A DNA stretch of 33,474 bases from an uncultured Bacteroidales bacterium (lineage in GTDB: Bacteria > Bacteroidota > Bacteroidia > Bacteroidales > Bacteroidaceae): assembly GCA_945833885.1 (NCBI GenBank), contig CAMAFY010000033.1:1-33474 (forward strand), in the 5' to 3' direction. The first letter of the stretch is position 1. Each line of letters opens with the position of its first letter. Below are positions 7,745 through 14,812 of this stretch, one piece after another. Below the pieces are notes generated by a model. That model made no database searches. It was not told the origin of the DNA and saw only the letters and a program-made list of their open reading frames with translations. The position numbers and the translations under genes were made by a program.

Positions 7745-8181
7745 TTTCGATAATTTACTGTTTATATTTGGTATTCCCTTTCAACTTTTCCGGCACTTCT
7801 TCCACCCTTTTCCCTGTAAAAAACGAGGGTTTTGCAATGGGGTGTTCTGCAATGTGTCATCAAGTCCCCTGTCACTTTCCGGAAGTTGACAAAAGAAAGC
7901 CCATAGTTAATTACATTATTCCGTAAAAGGAAAAACGAGAGAAAACGTCCGATTGCAATTCATACCAATGTCTTTCCCAAGGCAGAATCCTTGGAAAAGA
8001 CACTGATCACACATATATAGATGAGCCATAGGACCACGATTTTCATTCTGAGGGTCCTGCTATCAATGAGGGAATCACGCTCCGTTTCCTGATTTGGGCA
8101 AATCAATGCCTCCCAAAAGGCGGGTAGTCAAATAAGCACCGTAAAGATTAAAGTCCTTTTTATGGGCTACATTCCACCAAC
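7745..8181. other. 437-bp spacer between rfbA and rfbC
   Basis: No open frame worth calling. It contains a 14-bp stem with one mismatch (7969-8002) and a weaker 6-bp stem (AGGACC/GGTCCT, 8031-8060). No full TAnnTTTG match was noticed for rfbC, so it is unclear whether rfbC has its own promoter. Confidence 0.5.
7969..8002. repeat. Stem-loop in the rfbA-rfbC spacer
   Basis: TGTCTTTCCCAAGG (7969-7982) pairs with CCTTGGAAAAGACA (7989-8002) across a 6-base loop, with a single mismatch. No T run follows on either strand, so it is not a standard terminator. It may be a processing or stability element between rfbA and rfbC. Confidence 0.5.
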
Positions 8182-9090
8182 TTACATGGTATAAGCGTCG
8201 GTTCCGAAGCGCTTGACATCCTCAATCACCTTGAGGAGGTACTGCCCATACTGGTTCTTTATCATCGGCTGTGCCAACTGTCGCATCCGCTCCTCATCGA
8301 TCCAGCCTTTCCGATACGCGATACCTTCAAGACATCCGACTTTGAGTCCCTGACGCTTTTCAAGGACTTCTATATAGGTAGAAGCCTCGGAAAGGGAATC
8401 AAACGTTCCGGTATCGAGCCATGCGAAGCCTCGACCCAAAGTCTGCACTTTCAGTTCACCATCCTCGAGAAAACGCTGGTTGACGGTGGTAATCTCATAT
8501 TCTCCGCGTGCGCTGGGCTGAATGTTTGCCGCTACATCGAGCACTTTGTTTGGATAGAAATAGAGTCCGACGACGGCATAGTTGGATTTCGGGTGCTCAG
8601 GCTTCTCCTCTATCGAGAGACAATTTCCGTTTGCGTCAAATTCCGCTACGCCATATCGCTCGGGATCATTGACCCAGTATCCGAAGACTGTCGCCTTTTG
8701 CTCCTCTTCCGCCGTGCGCAAGGCCTCTTTAAGCATAGAAGAGAAACCCGCCCCATGGAAGATATTATCGCCCAACACAAGGCATGCGCTGTCATTGCCA
8801 ACAAAATCCGCACCTATGGTGAAGGCTTGTGCCAATCCGTCCGGTGAAGGTTGCTCGGCATATTCGAACTTCACACCGTAATCGCTGCCGTCGCCAAGCA
8901 GACGCTTGAAACCCGGAAGGTCGTAAGGTGTGGAAATAATAAGAATTTCACGGATACCTGCCATCATCAAGACGCTGATGGGATAATAAATCATCGGCTT
9001 GTCATAGATGGGCATAAGTTGCTTACTGATACCTTTTGTGATGGGGTAAAGACGCGTTCCCGATCCTCCCGCTAAAACAATTCCTTTCAT
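8182..9090 (-). CDS. rfbA: Glucose-1-phosphate thymidylyltransferase
   Basis: A 302-residue enzyme making dTDP-glucose from glucose 1-phosphate and dTTP, the first step of dTDP-rhamnose synthesis. The N-terminal nucleotide-binding loop GGSGTRL begins at Gly8, followed by [15 protein letters not shown]. The metal-binding LGDNIF box (near 110), EEKP and the DTGTFDSL box are present. The length matches the RmlA family. ATG start at 9090; a TAATTTTG -7 element lies 30 bases upstream. It leads the rfbA-rfbC-rfbD set. The dehydratase gene rfbB, often in the same operon, is not in this window. Confidence 0.97.
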   Translation of the reverse strand: MKGIVLAGGSGTRLYPITKGISKQLMPIYDKPMIYYPISVLMMAGIREILIISTPYDLPGFKRLLGDGSDYGVKFEYAEQPSPDGLAQAFTIGADFVGNDSACLVLGDNIFHGAGFSSMLKEALRTAEEEQKATVFGYWVNDPERYGVAEFDANGNCLSIEEKPEHPKSNYAVVGLYFYPNKVLDVAANIQPSARGEYEITTVNQRFLEDGELKVQTLGRGFAWLDTGTFDSLSEASTYIEVLEKRQGLKVGCLEGIAYRKGWIDEERMRQLAQPMIKNQYGQYLLKVIEDVKRFGTDAYTM

Positions 9091-9119
9091 AATAAGGGAT
9101 AATGAATGTGATTTGACCG

Positions 9120-9127
9120 CAAAATTA
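9120..9127 (-). promoter_or_regulatory. -7 promoter element of rfbA
   Basis: Minus strand TAATTTTG is a full match to TAnnTTTG and lies 30 bases before the rfbA start codon. No well-spaced upstream TTG was found, so only the -7 part is supported. Confidence 0.5.
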
Positions 9128-9232
9128 CGTATTTTTTATTTACAATAACGCCTTACGGCATGATTTTATTGCATAGACGTGACATTTAAGCGGCAAAACA
9201 TCTCTTTTTGACAAAAAATATCATTTCATTGC

Positions 9233-9263
9233 TTGTACAATATACAAAAAATACCTAATTTTG
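9233..9263 (+). promoter_or_regulatory. Promoter of tRNA-Lys
   Basis: TTG (9233-9235), a 20-base spacer and TAATTTTG (9256-9263) fit the Bacteroidetes sigma-ABfr consensus. Transcription would begin near 9270, about 25 bases before the mature tRNA. The tRNA-Cys promoter at 33324-33354 has the same spacing. Confidence 0.75.
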
Positions 9264-9294
9264 CACTCGCAAACACGCAGAAACGCGTTGATGC

Positions 9295-9367
9295 GGGTCG
9301 TTAGCTCAGTAGGTAGAGCAATACACTTTTAATGTATGGGTCTCGGGTTCGAGCCCCGAACGACTCA
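9295..9367 (+). tRNA. tRNA-Lys (anticodon UUU)
   Basis: A 73-base cloverleaf. Acceptor GGGTCGT (9295-9301) pairs with ACGACTC (9360-9366) with one G-U pair. The D arm is GCTC...GAGC. The anticodon stem is ATACA/TGTAT with loop CTTTTAA, so the anticodon is TTT. The T arm is TCGGG-TTCGAGC-CCCGA and the discriminator base is A. CCA is not encoded. A clear promoter lies upstream and a terminator directly downstream, so it is a single-gene transcript. Confidence 0.97.
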
Positions 9368-9371
9368 CGGA

Positions 9372-9413
9372 AATGTCGGGATAATCGATTGATTATTCCG
9401 ACATTCTTTTTTT
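9372..9413 (+). terminator. Intrinsic terminator of tRNA-Lys
   Basis: A 15-bp stem (9372-9386 with 9391-9405, one G-U pair) with a GATT loop is followed by C and seven T. It begins five bases after the tRNA. Confidence 0.93.
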
Positions 9414-9751
9414 ATTTTACTGCCATTGCCGGGATTTTCCAGACATTCCGGACGGACTCCACAAAAAATCCTCTATACATTTTATGACATTGCCGGGATG
9501 TGATTCAGGCATTCGCCTGCATCAGCATAAAACAACCTTGGATCTTATCATTCGTTATCCCGCCATGGCATAACGGAAACGTTGGGGTTCGTGGCAGATA
9601 TCAAGACGGACAACATACCGACAACAGTTTCCACAAACATTCGTCCCCCCTACGGCTCTCCCCATCCGCAACACCCCGCAAACGCATATTCCACAGAACG
9701 GTTCATGGCAGGTTGCCCTCACGAATGAAATTCTCCGAACTTCTCATCAAA

Positions 9752-9817
9752 AACATCGGAAGTTTTTATCAAGAAATGCGGTACTTTTCCATACGAAATA
9801 CCGTAGTTTTTTTTACC
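9752..9817. repeat. Three intergenic 22-bp units (TCCG/TTTT family)
   Basis: Three consecutive 22-base units (9752, 9774, 9796) align without gaps: all begin with AA, have A or T/A near position 10 and a T run at 12-15. The unit at 9752 matches the one at 24139 at 19 of 22 positions, although the two lie 14 kb apart in unrelated intergenic DNA. Confidence 0.7.
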
Positions 9818-9949
9818 TCTCACAAAATACCACCATTCCATCCTCAAAGGATGTCGTCGCAATGCGATGAACCTCCATCATCAATCGCATGAAGAACGTG
9901 TCAATGCCGAGCGTTAATAGCCGCCCAAACTATCACATACTAAGCAAAA

Positions 9950-9981
9950 ACATACTGTATGTGTTTCCCGAATATCGGGAA
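9950..9981. repeat. Two adjacent dyad symmetries
   Basis: ACATAC-T-GTATGT (9950-9962) is directly followed by TTCCCGA-ATA-TCGGGAA (9965-9981). Both are perfect dyads. No gene starts next to them: the nearest features are the 3' end of the 10074 gene and its terminator. Confidence 0.5.
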
Positions 9982-10020
9982 TGCTTACCGGAAACTTCCG
10001 CACAGAAGTTTTTCAACGAT

Positions 10021-10065
10021 AAAAAAAAGAGACCATCCCCCTCGTTGTCCGAAGCGGATGGTCTC
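10021..10065 (-). terminator. Intrinsic terminator of the lipid operon
   Basis: GAGACCATCC (10029-10038) pairs with GGATGGTCTC (10056-10065). On the minus strand the stem is followed by eight T. It begins eight bases past the stop codon of the flippase-HAD gene and would end the four-gene transcript. Confidence 0.9.
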
Positions 10066-10073
10066 CTTTGTTT

Positions 10074-11861
10074 TTATTTCAATATGCCGAGCAATTGGGG
10101 CAAAGCCGTGATGATATGGCCGGGAACTGCCTCGTCGCGCTCCACGTTTTTCCATTCCAGACCTTTAAACCATATAGTCTGGCAGCCGGCTGTTTTGGCG
10201 GCTTCAATGTCTTTATCAAAACTGTCACCAATGGCGATGCAGTCTTCCGGAAGACGCCGCGCGGCTTCCACACCGAGTCTCCAAATGGCGGGGTCGGGTT
10301 TCTTGACACCTACAACGGCGCTTTCCACGACATCTTCGAAGAATTTGTCAAGTCCGTAACCCTTTAACACCGCATGGATGTTTCCATAGAAATTGGTGAC
10401 GAGCACCATGTGGTAGCCACGTTCGTGAAGGGTTTCCAACACTGCCCTACCATCTTCAAGACATCGACGCACCTTAGCATCGCAGAAGTCTGCCACACCT
10501 ACAGCAAGGCGGTCCGCTTCGGCTGACAACACCGGTACCTCTGCTGGATATACAGCCTCCGAAAGACCGCTGTCCGTATAGGACTGTCCGTCGGAAAGGG
10601 GTAAATCTATTGCATGGTGGGTAAGAAGGTAATGGATTTCGTAACGCGCCTTCTTCAAAAGCAAGGTATGGAAGTCGTCTTCGGGAAGAATGATGCGGTT
10701 CTTCGCCAGTGCCCGCTCGCCATAAACATAGGCATCGCGCCACGCCTGACCGCCAAGTTGCCGCATTCCACAATGGTGAAAGCCCTCAAGCAGGACAAAA
10801 CTCCAATGTGTGGCACCAGTATCGAGCGTACCTCCGTAATCGAAGAGCAAGGTTGGTTTTGCAGAAGCGTCTTTCATAATTCGTTTGTTTCCGATCTTTA
10901 CAAGCGACACACCGATGAGAATCCAGAAAATCTCACGGATTCGCGTGAAAATTGACGTATAAATTCCCACAGCCGGCGCCGCTCCGTAAAGAATTGTCAA
11001 AATAATTGCCAACGAACCTTCGCGTGCGCCAATCTGCATAGGGAGGAAAAAGAGCAGATTTCCCATCAAAGAACTGAAAGCAAGGATGACTAACGCATCG
11101 GCAAACGTGGCATCGGTGATGCCGAATGCAAGAAGGATGAAGAAGAACTCAAAGGAATTGAGTACACGTCCAACATATTCGCATAAAAGGCTCCCCCATA
11201 ATTGTCGGGGATGCTCATAAAGGAACCGGATATTGGCGTCAGTCTTTTGAAAAGCCTCGTAGTTCCGCTCGTAAAAGCGGCGGGCGGCGGGTATAAAGAA
11301 GAAGATATGGAAGAGTTTGCACAGAATTCCATACTTGTAACAATAGTTGAAGAATGCCGCGGCAGCAAAGAAAATCGTGAGATAAATGCCCATTAACGTC
11401 CATAACCATGGCGTCATCTTATGGAAATACACTACCATAAAGACAATGCAGCCGGTAGTCCAGAGGAAGAAATGGCTGAAAATGTGCATCATGGAATAGA
11501 GTGCGACGGAAGAAATGGCGCGGGGGGTACCGATGTATTTGGAAAGTTCCATCACACGATACGGACCTCCACCGAAGCCGAAGGGGGTGATGTAACTGAA
11601 ACTGAAGCCACTGATGGTCAGTTTCAGGGCATTCCGGAATACAAGATGCTTATCATGGTCGGAAGTGTTGACAAGCATCTGGAAGGCTCTGGCGTTAAGC
11701 AGGTATACAAAGAGCCATATACCCACCACTCCCGGCAGATAAAGTATGACATTCAGACGGTTCTTCTGTACAGTCTCCCAGCCATCAGGGAAGGATAGTA
11801 TCAGAACAATGAGGCCGACAATGCCAAAAGTCAGGAAAATATTACGGTATAAAGGTTTCAA
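10074..11861 (-). CDS. Fusion: LPG-synthase-TM/flippase-like membrane domain + HAD hydrolase
   Basis: A 595-residue two-domain protein. Residues 1 to about 325 form a multi-spanning membrane domain of the lysylphosphatidylglycerol-synthase TM (UPF0104, AglD-like) family, with the typical SGFSFSYITPFGFGGG...VMEL box (about 83-108) and a later MQIGAREG stretch. Residues about 335-595 are a HAD-superfamily hydrolase: motif I FDYGGTLD (Asp341), motif II VLVTN, motif III VKKPDP and motif IV IGDSFDKD. The second motif I aspartate is Gly343, so the usual general acid is missing. The start is TTG at 11861: an in-frame stop lies six codons upstream and no ATG lies between, and the next Met is about 60 residues in. 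Met329 sits at the junction, as if a second gene had fused. It is last in the four-gene block, 61 bases after the CDP-alcohol phosphotransferase. Inferred role: moving and/or dephosphorylating a lipid or headgroup made by its neighbours. Confidence 0.85.
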   Translation of the reverse strand: MKPLYRNIFLTFGIVGLIVLILSFPDGWETVQKNRLNVILYLPGVVGIWLFVYLLNARAFQMLVNTSDHDKHLVFRNALKLTISGFSFSYITPFGFGGGPYRVMELSKYIGTPRAISSVALYSMMHIFSHFFLWTTGCIVFMVVYFHKMTPWLWTLMGIYLTIFFAAAAFFNYCYKYGILCKLFHIFFFIPAARRFYERNYEAFQKTDANIRFLYEHPRQLWGSLLCEYVGRVLNSFEFFFILLAFGITDATFADALVILAFSSLMGNLLFFLPMQIGAREGSLAIILTILYGAAPAVGIYTSIFTRIREIFWILIGVSLVKIGNKRIMKDASAKPTLLFDYGGTLDTGATHWSFVLLEGFHHCGMRQLGGQAWRDAYVYGERALAKNRIILPEDDFHTLLLKKARYEIHYLLTHHAIDLPLSDGQSYTDSGLSEAVYPAEVPVLSAEADRLAVGVADFCDAKVRRCLEDGRAVLETLHERGYHMVLVTNFYGNIHAVLKGYGLDKFFEDVVESAVVGVKKPDPAIWRLGVEAARRLPEDCIAIGDSFDKDIEAAKTAGCQTIWFKGLEWKNVERDEAVPGHIITALPQLLGILK

Positions 11862-11922
11862 TGTCGTTATGTTGTTTTAGTGGGCATTGGAGATTTCTGG
11901 GCGTTCTCTTCAGAATGTCATA

Positions 11923-12900
11923 TTATATTTCAGCGCAGATTTTGCGGCAAAGTTTCTCATGGCGCACCTGCATTTGCCAACAAATCGGGGTAAACACAAA
12001 TATCTCTATGACGAAATAGAGCCAAGGCATCATGAGTAAAAGACTGAAATAGAGCGAGAAAGCACGACAGTTGAAAGTCAGGATATTGGTATATTTCATC
12101 AAAGGCAGGCTGCCTGCTCTGAACTCCTTGCGGATTTCTTCGGGAATATCTGCAGATGACGCTCCGAATTTCTGCTGAAGACGTGCCTTCAAACACTGGA
12201 ATGCAGGTGTGCGGCTCTCCTGTGCATGGGTATACCTTGTATAGAAGAACATATAAAGTTTCATGATGAACCCATCCTTCCACTCCATATCATTGTACTC
12301 TTCAAGCAGGGCGGAAGAGTTGTCAAGTTCGCTTCCGCTCTCTCCTTTAATGAACCAAAGGTGAATGTTTCTATAATAATCTGCAAGTTGACACTGGCGG
12401 CTATGACCGCCGAAACCGCTGATGGCGGCAAGCAACCATATCCATATACCAAAGGTTCCATCGGTCACATGGGGTATAGGATCGGCAGAACGCACTGCCT
12501 CGTCCATACCAAAAGGCAAAGGTTGCGGCGAAAGGCGAAGCGAAATGAAGAAATAGACGGCAAAAAATATGACGTCTGCGGACGCACCATCAAGGGCTCT
12601 GCCCAAAGAAGACTTCTGTCCTGTCATGCGGGCCAACTGTCCATCGGCAGAATCATAGAGGTTTGCCCATACAAGCAGGAAGATTCCCAGCAGAGTCATC
12701 GAATAGTTTCCCTCAAAATAATAGCAGAACGCTGCCATTACGCCGAGGATGATCCCTAAAATGGTGACAACGTTGGGATGAACTCCCAAGCGGGCGAAGA
12801 GATTTGCCCACATCTGTCCCAAAGGACGCGTGAAAACCAAGTCGAACCACTCTTCCGTGTCTTGCGACTTTCCGTTAAGCGAATTAATTTTATCTGCCAT
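11923..12900 (-). CDS. CDP-alcohol phosphatidyltransferase family protein
   Basis: A 325-residue membrane enzyme of the family that joins a CDP-activated group to an alcohol. HPNVVT (41-46) leads into the first membrane segments. The signature is Asp83-x2-Asp86-Gly87-x2-Ala90-Arg91-x8-Gly100-x3-Asp104. The fourth aspartate is expected at 108, but 108 is Ala and an Asp is at 109. Several further membrane segments follow, and a C-terminal soluble stretch contains PEEIRKEFR. Flanked by a nucleotidyltransferase and an ATP-grasp gene upstream and the flippase-HAD gene downstream (61 bases), it is the likely lipid-forming step of this operon. The acceptor may be diacylglycerol with a CDP-activated polyol, or a polyol with CDP-diacylglycerol. 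ATG at 12900, 42 bases after the ATP-grasp gene. Confidence 0.9.
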   Translation of the reverse strand: MADKINSLNGKSQDTEEWFDLVFTRPLGQMWANLFARLGVHPNVVTILGIILGVMAAFCYYFEGNYSMTLLGIFLLVWANLYDSADGQLARMTGQKSSLGRALDGASADVIFFAVYFFISLRLSPQPLPFGMDEAVRSADPIPHVTDGTFGIWIWLLAAISGFGGHSRQCQLADYYRNIHLWFIKGESGSELDNSSALLEEYNDMEWKDGFIMKLYMFFYTRYTHAQESRTPAFQCLKARLQQKFGASSADIPEEIRKEFRAGSLPLMKYTNILTFNCRAFSLYFSLLLMMPWLYFVIEIFVFTPICWQMQVRHEKLCRKICAEI

Positions 12901-12942
12901 TGTTATAATTGATGACGTTAAAAAAGCATTCTATTTGTTTAA

Positions 12943-13794
12943 CTATGAATTCAATACCCTCGAGACAATCGCTTCGGCTGCCGGACGACAACATGCTGCA
13001 AACGAGGGGAAATCGTTGAAATCCACGACCACAATGCTACCATCGGCACGTACGATGGCATCACCACCATAAATATACATGCCCAATTCATCGGCTGCAC
13101 GGTCAAGGGCGTCTTTCAAGTCCTCCTCAGAAAAGCGGTACCCATGGGGCTTTCCATTGTGTTTTTCCTTTCCATATTTCGAGAACTCACCCTTTTGTGT
13201 AGGGTACATCCAGAAGAAGAAATCCGTACCTTCCACACCATAGAACTTAATCAAATCGCCCACAACGTGCTCGCAGAGAATCCAATTATTGTCCGGATGG
13301 CTGTTAAACTCGGCAATAACCTTCTCAAGGCGCTCACGATTGTCGATGAACTGCACGTCATCAGCATTTTGGGTTGCCGTATCCGCTGTCTTTATCCACA
13401 AAGGATAGCCTATCTCTTTCTCGATGTATTCCACGTCGGTTGTTGTTCCAAGTGACTTCATTCCCAGACTTACGTCGTCCATCACAGCGTCTATCTGCAG
13501 GCGGTCGTCCGCCAACAGCGCAGAAGGCGCGTTGAAAACAAGGAAACCCATCGCCTCGCTTTGTTCGAGAATCCGCAATGTGCGCACATCACGTCCCATG
13601 GAAATGACTTTAGGTGCGCCATAAGAATCGGATTCCAGAATGATTGACGGGTCGGAAATCAGTTCATCTTCTGACAGACATACGACTTCTTCCCCCTGTT
13701 CCCGCAACTCCCGAAGGACAGCCTTGTAGATTGCCTCATCGCGTTGCACGGAATTCGGCGAGAAAACGTGTGAGCGAGATATTAAGAATACCAT
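12943..13794 (-). CDS. Uncharacterised ATP-grasp protein in the lipid operon
   Basis: A 283-residue protein with an N-terminal pre-ATP-grasp-like half (about 1-105, starting LISRSHVFSPNSVQRDE) and an ATP-grasp half. Visible ATP-grasp elements are Lys135 in LWIK, the hinge CEHVVGD (174-180), Lys183 in KFYGV and the metal-binding VVVDFNDFPSF (256-265) with Asp258 and Asn260. The closing DFN-D-PSF box resembles the DIN-FPGY box of inositol 1,3,4-trisphosphate 5/6-kinases as well as RimK-like ligases. I cannot name the substrate. Set between a nucleotidyltransferase and a CDP-alcohol phosphotransferase, a polyol (inositol) kinase or a ligase acting on the headgroup is plausible. ATG at 13794. 147 bases separate it from the nucleotidyltransferase, so a second promoter is possible. 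Confidence 0.75.
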   Translation of the reverse strand: MVFLISRSHVFSPNSVQRDEAIYKAVLRELREQGEEVVCLSEDELISDPSIILESDSYGAPKVISMGRDVRTLRILEQSEAMGFLVFNAPSALLADDRLQIDAVMDDVSLGMKSLGTTTDVEYIEKEIGYPLWIKTADTATQNADDVQFIDNRERLEKVIAEFNSHPDNNWILCEHVVGDLIKFYGVEGTDFFFWMYPTQKGEFSKYGKEKHNGKPHGYRFSEEDLKDALDRAADELGMYIYGGDAIVRADGSIVVVDFNDFPSFAACCRPAAEAIVSRVLNS

Positions 13795-13881
13795 AATAAT
13801 TATAAATTATGAGTGGTGTTTCCAGAGTAGACACCCCTGATATGGAAATAAATGCCCTAATGACAAAATACAGGAAAACGA

Positions 13882-13940
13882 CACTTCTCCCCAAAAAATC
13901 AGCACTTTGGAAAAATAGTCTGCCGTATTTTCCGTAATGT
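13882..13940. repeat. Degenerate 22-bp-spaced CACTTT units
   Basis: ACTTC-, CACTTT- and GTATTTT-containing blocks begin at 13882, 13903 and 13925, 21 and 22 bases apart, in the gap before the ATP-grasp gene. They resemble the TTCCGCACTTT-type units elsewhere in the window but are more decayed. Confidence 0.4.
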
Positions 13941-13941
13941 A

Positions 13942-14655
13942 TTACGATTTCAGGAATGCCTCAGCCTTGGCTATATCTGCCGCATGGTCAACATCAAGTA
14001 TCTTCGGAAACAGATACGCCTTCAGACGTTGCCCATCTTCTATCAGCGCACGTTGGAAATTACGCATGCGACTACGGCCTTCTTTCATACAGACATGGAG
14101 AGTTTCTATGGCCTTCGGCGTGAGTGCGTATATTCCTCCTGAGATAAATTTCAGACGGGGTTCGTATGTATCGTAGAATCCGTCGACATTCATTTCATCA
14201 TCCGTGCCGACATATAGCGGTTTTTCATCGTCCACAAAATCGGTAACAGCCATACATCCGTCATAACCTTCCTGCAATGCACGATGGAAAGCCTTGATGT
14301 AGGCTTCGAAATCTTCCTCTCTAAAGATGGTGTCCACCGTGGTCAAACAGAAAGGATCATCTGCAAGATGGGGGGCGAGCACCGCGAAACTGTGCATCGA
14401 GGATGGCGTGGTCTGAACCTCAATGGTAATGTTCCAATCGGCATGTTTTTCGGACAGTTCCTTCACAAAAGCCTCTGTTTCGGGGTGGAGACGATTGACG
14501 ATTACGACAATTTCCTCCGCACCGTTCTGATGAAAGATGCGCATCAGACGCTCAATCATCGGTTCTCCGTTGAGTTCCACCAAAGGTTTGGGGCGCGAAA
14601 TGCCCTCCTGAGCCAAACGACTGCCCTCACCTGCAGCTATTATAGCGTATTTCAT
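13942..14655 (-). CDS. Nucleotidyltransferase (sugar/polyol-phosphate cytidylyl- or uridylyltransferase type)
   Basis: A 237-residue single-domain NTP transferase. The nucleotide-binding loop is AAGEGSRL (Gly9-x-Gly-x-Arg13), followed by RPKPLVELNGEPMIERL. A TTVDTIF segment holds a likely metal-binding Asp and SGGIYAL lies in the acceptor region. The length fits MobA-like, phosphocholine and inositol-1-phosphate cytidylyltransferases better than the longer RmlA or GalU enzymes. As first gene of the block that includes a CDP-alcohol phosphotransferase, it most likely makes a CDP-activated headgroup (CDP-inositol, CDP-choline or similar). ATG at 14655. A TACATTTG promoter element lies upstream. 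Substrate identity is inference. Confidence 0.88.
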   Translation of the reverse strand: MKYAIIAAGEGSRLAQEGISRPKPLVELNGEPMIERLMRIFHQNGAEEIVVIVNRLHPETEAFVKELSEKHADWNITIEVQTTPSSMHSFAVLAPHLADDPFCLTTVDTIFREEDFEAYIKAFHRALQEGYDGCMAVTDFVDDEKPLYVGTDDEMNVDGFYDTYEPRLKFISGGIYALTPKAIETLHVCMKEGRSRMRNFQRALIEDGQRLKAYLFPKILDVDHAADIAKAEAFLKS

Positions 14656-14737
14656 ATCATTGTCAGATGTAGTATTTGTGTATTGAATTCGGAATAAATA
14701 ATTGAGGAATGCACCCTTGCTATATAAAATCTACCGA

Positions 14738-14745
14738 CAAATGTA
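14738..14745 (-). promoter_or_regulatory. Candidate -7 element of the lipid operon
   Basis: Minus strand TACATTTG fits TAnnTTTG and lies 83 bases before the nucleotidyltransferase start codon, in the gap after pdxA. No correctly spaced TTG was seen upstream. Confidence 0.4.
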
Positions 14746-14812
14746 AATTATCACAGGGAAATCCGGAAGCAGAAATACCGCTCAATCACATTATATTCCG
14801 CTTTATTCCAGT

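Larger units (their letters stand above)
9414..10020. other. Intergenic stretch with 22-bp units and dyads
   Basis: About 600 bases without a credible gene. It holds three 22-bp units (9752-9817), two adjacent dyads (9950-9981) and a weak stem (9553-9575, CGTTAT/ATAACG around GCCATGGC). A short forward frame (9500-9892) has no family features. Confidence 0.5.

Noticed and set aside
9295..9367. tRNA-Lys as an integration site for the recombinase at 859-2070
   Set aside because: The tRNA is 7 kb away, core genes lie between, and no duplicated tRNA 3' end was noticed.
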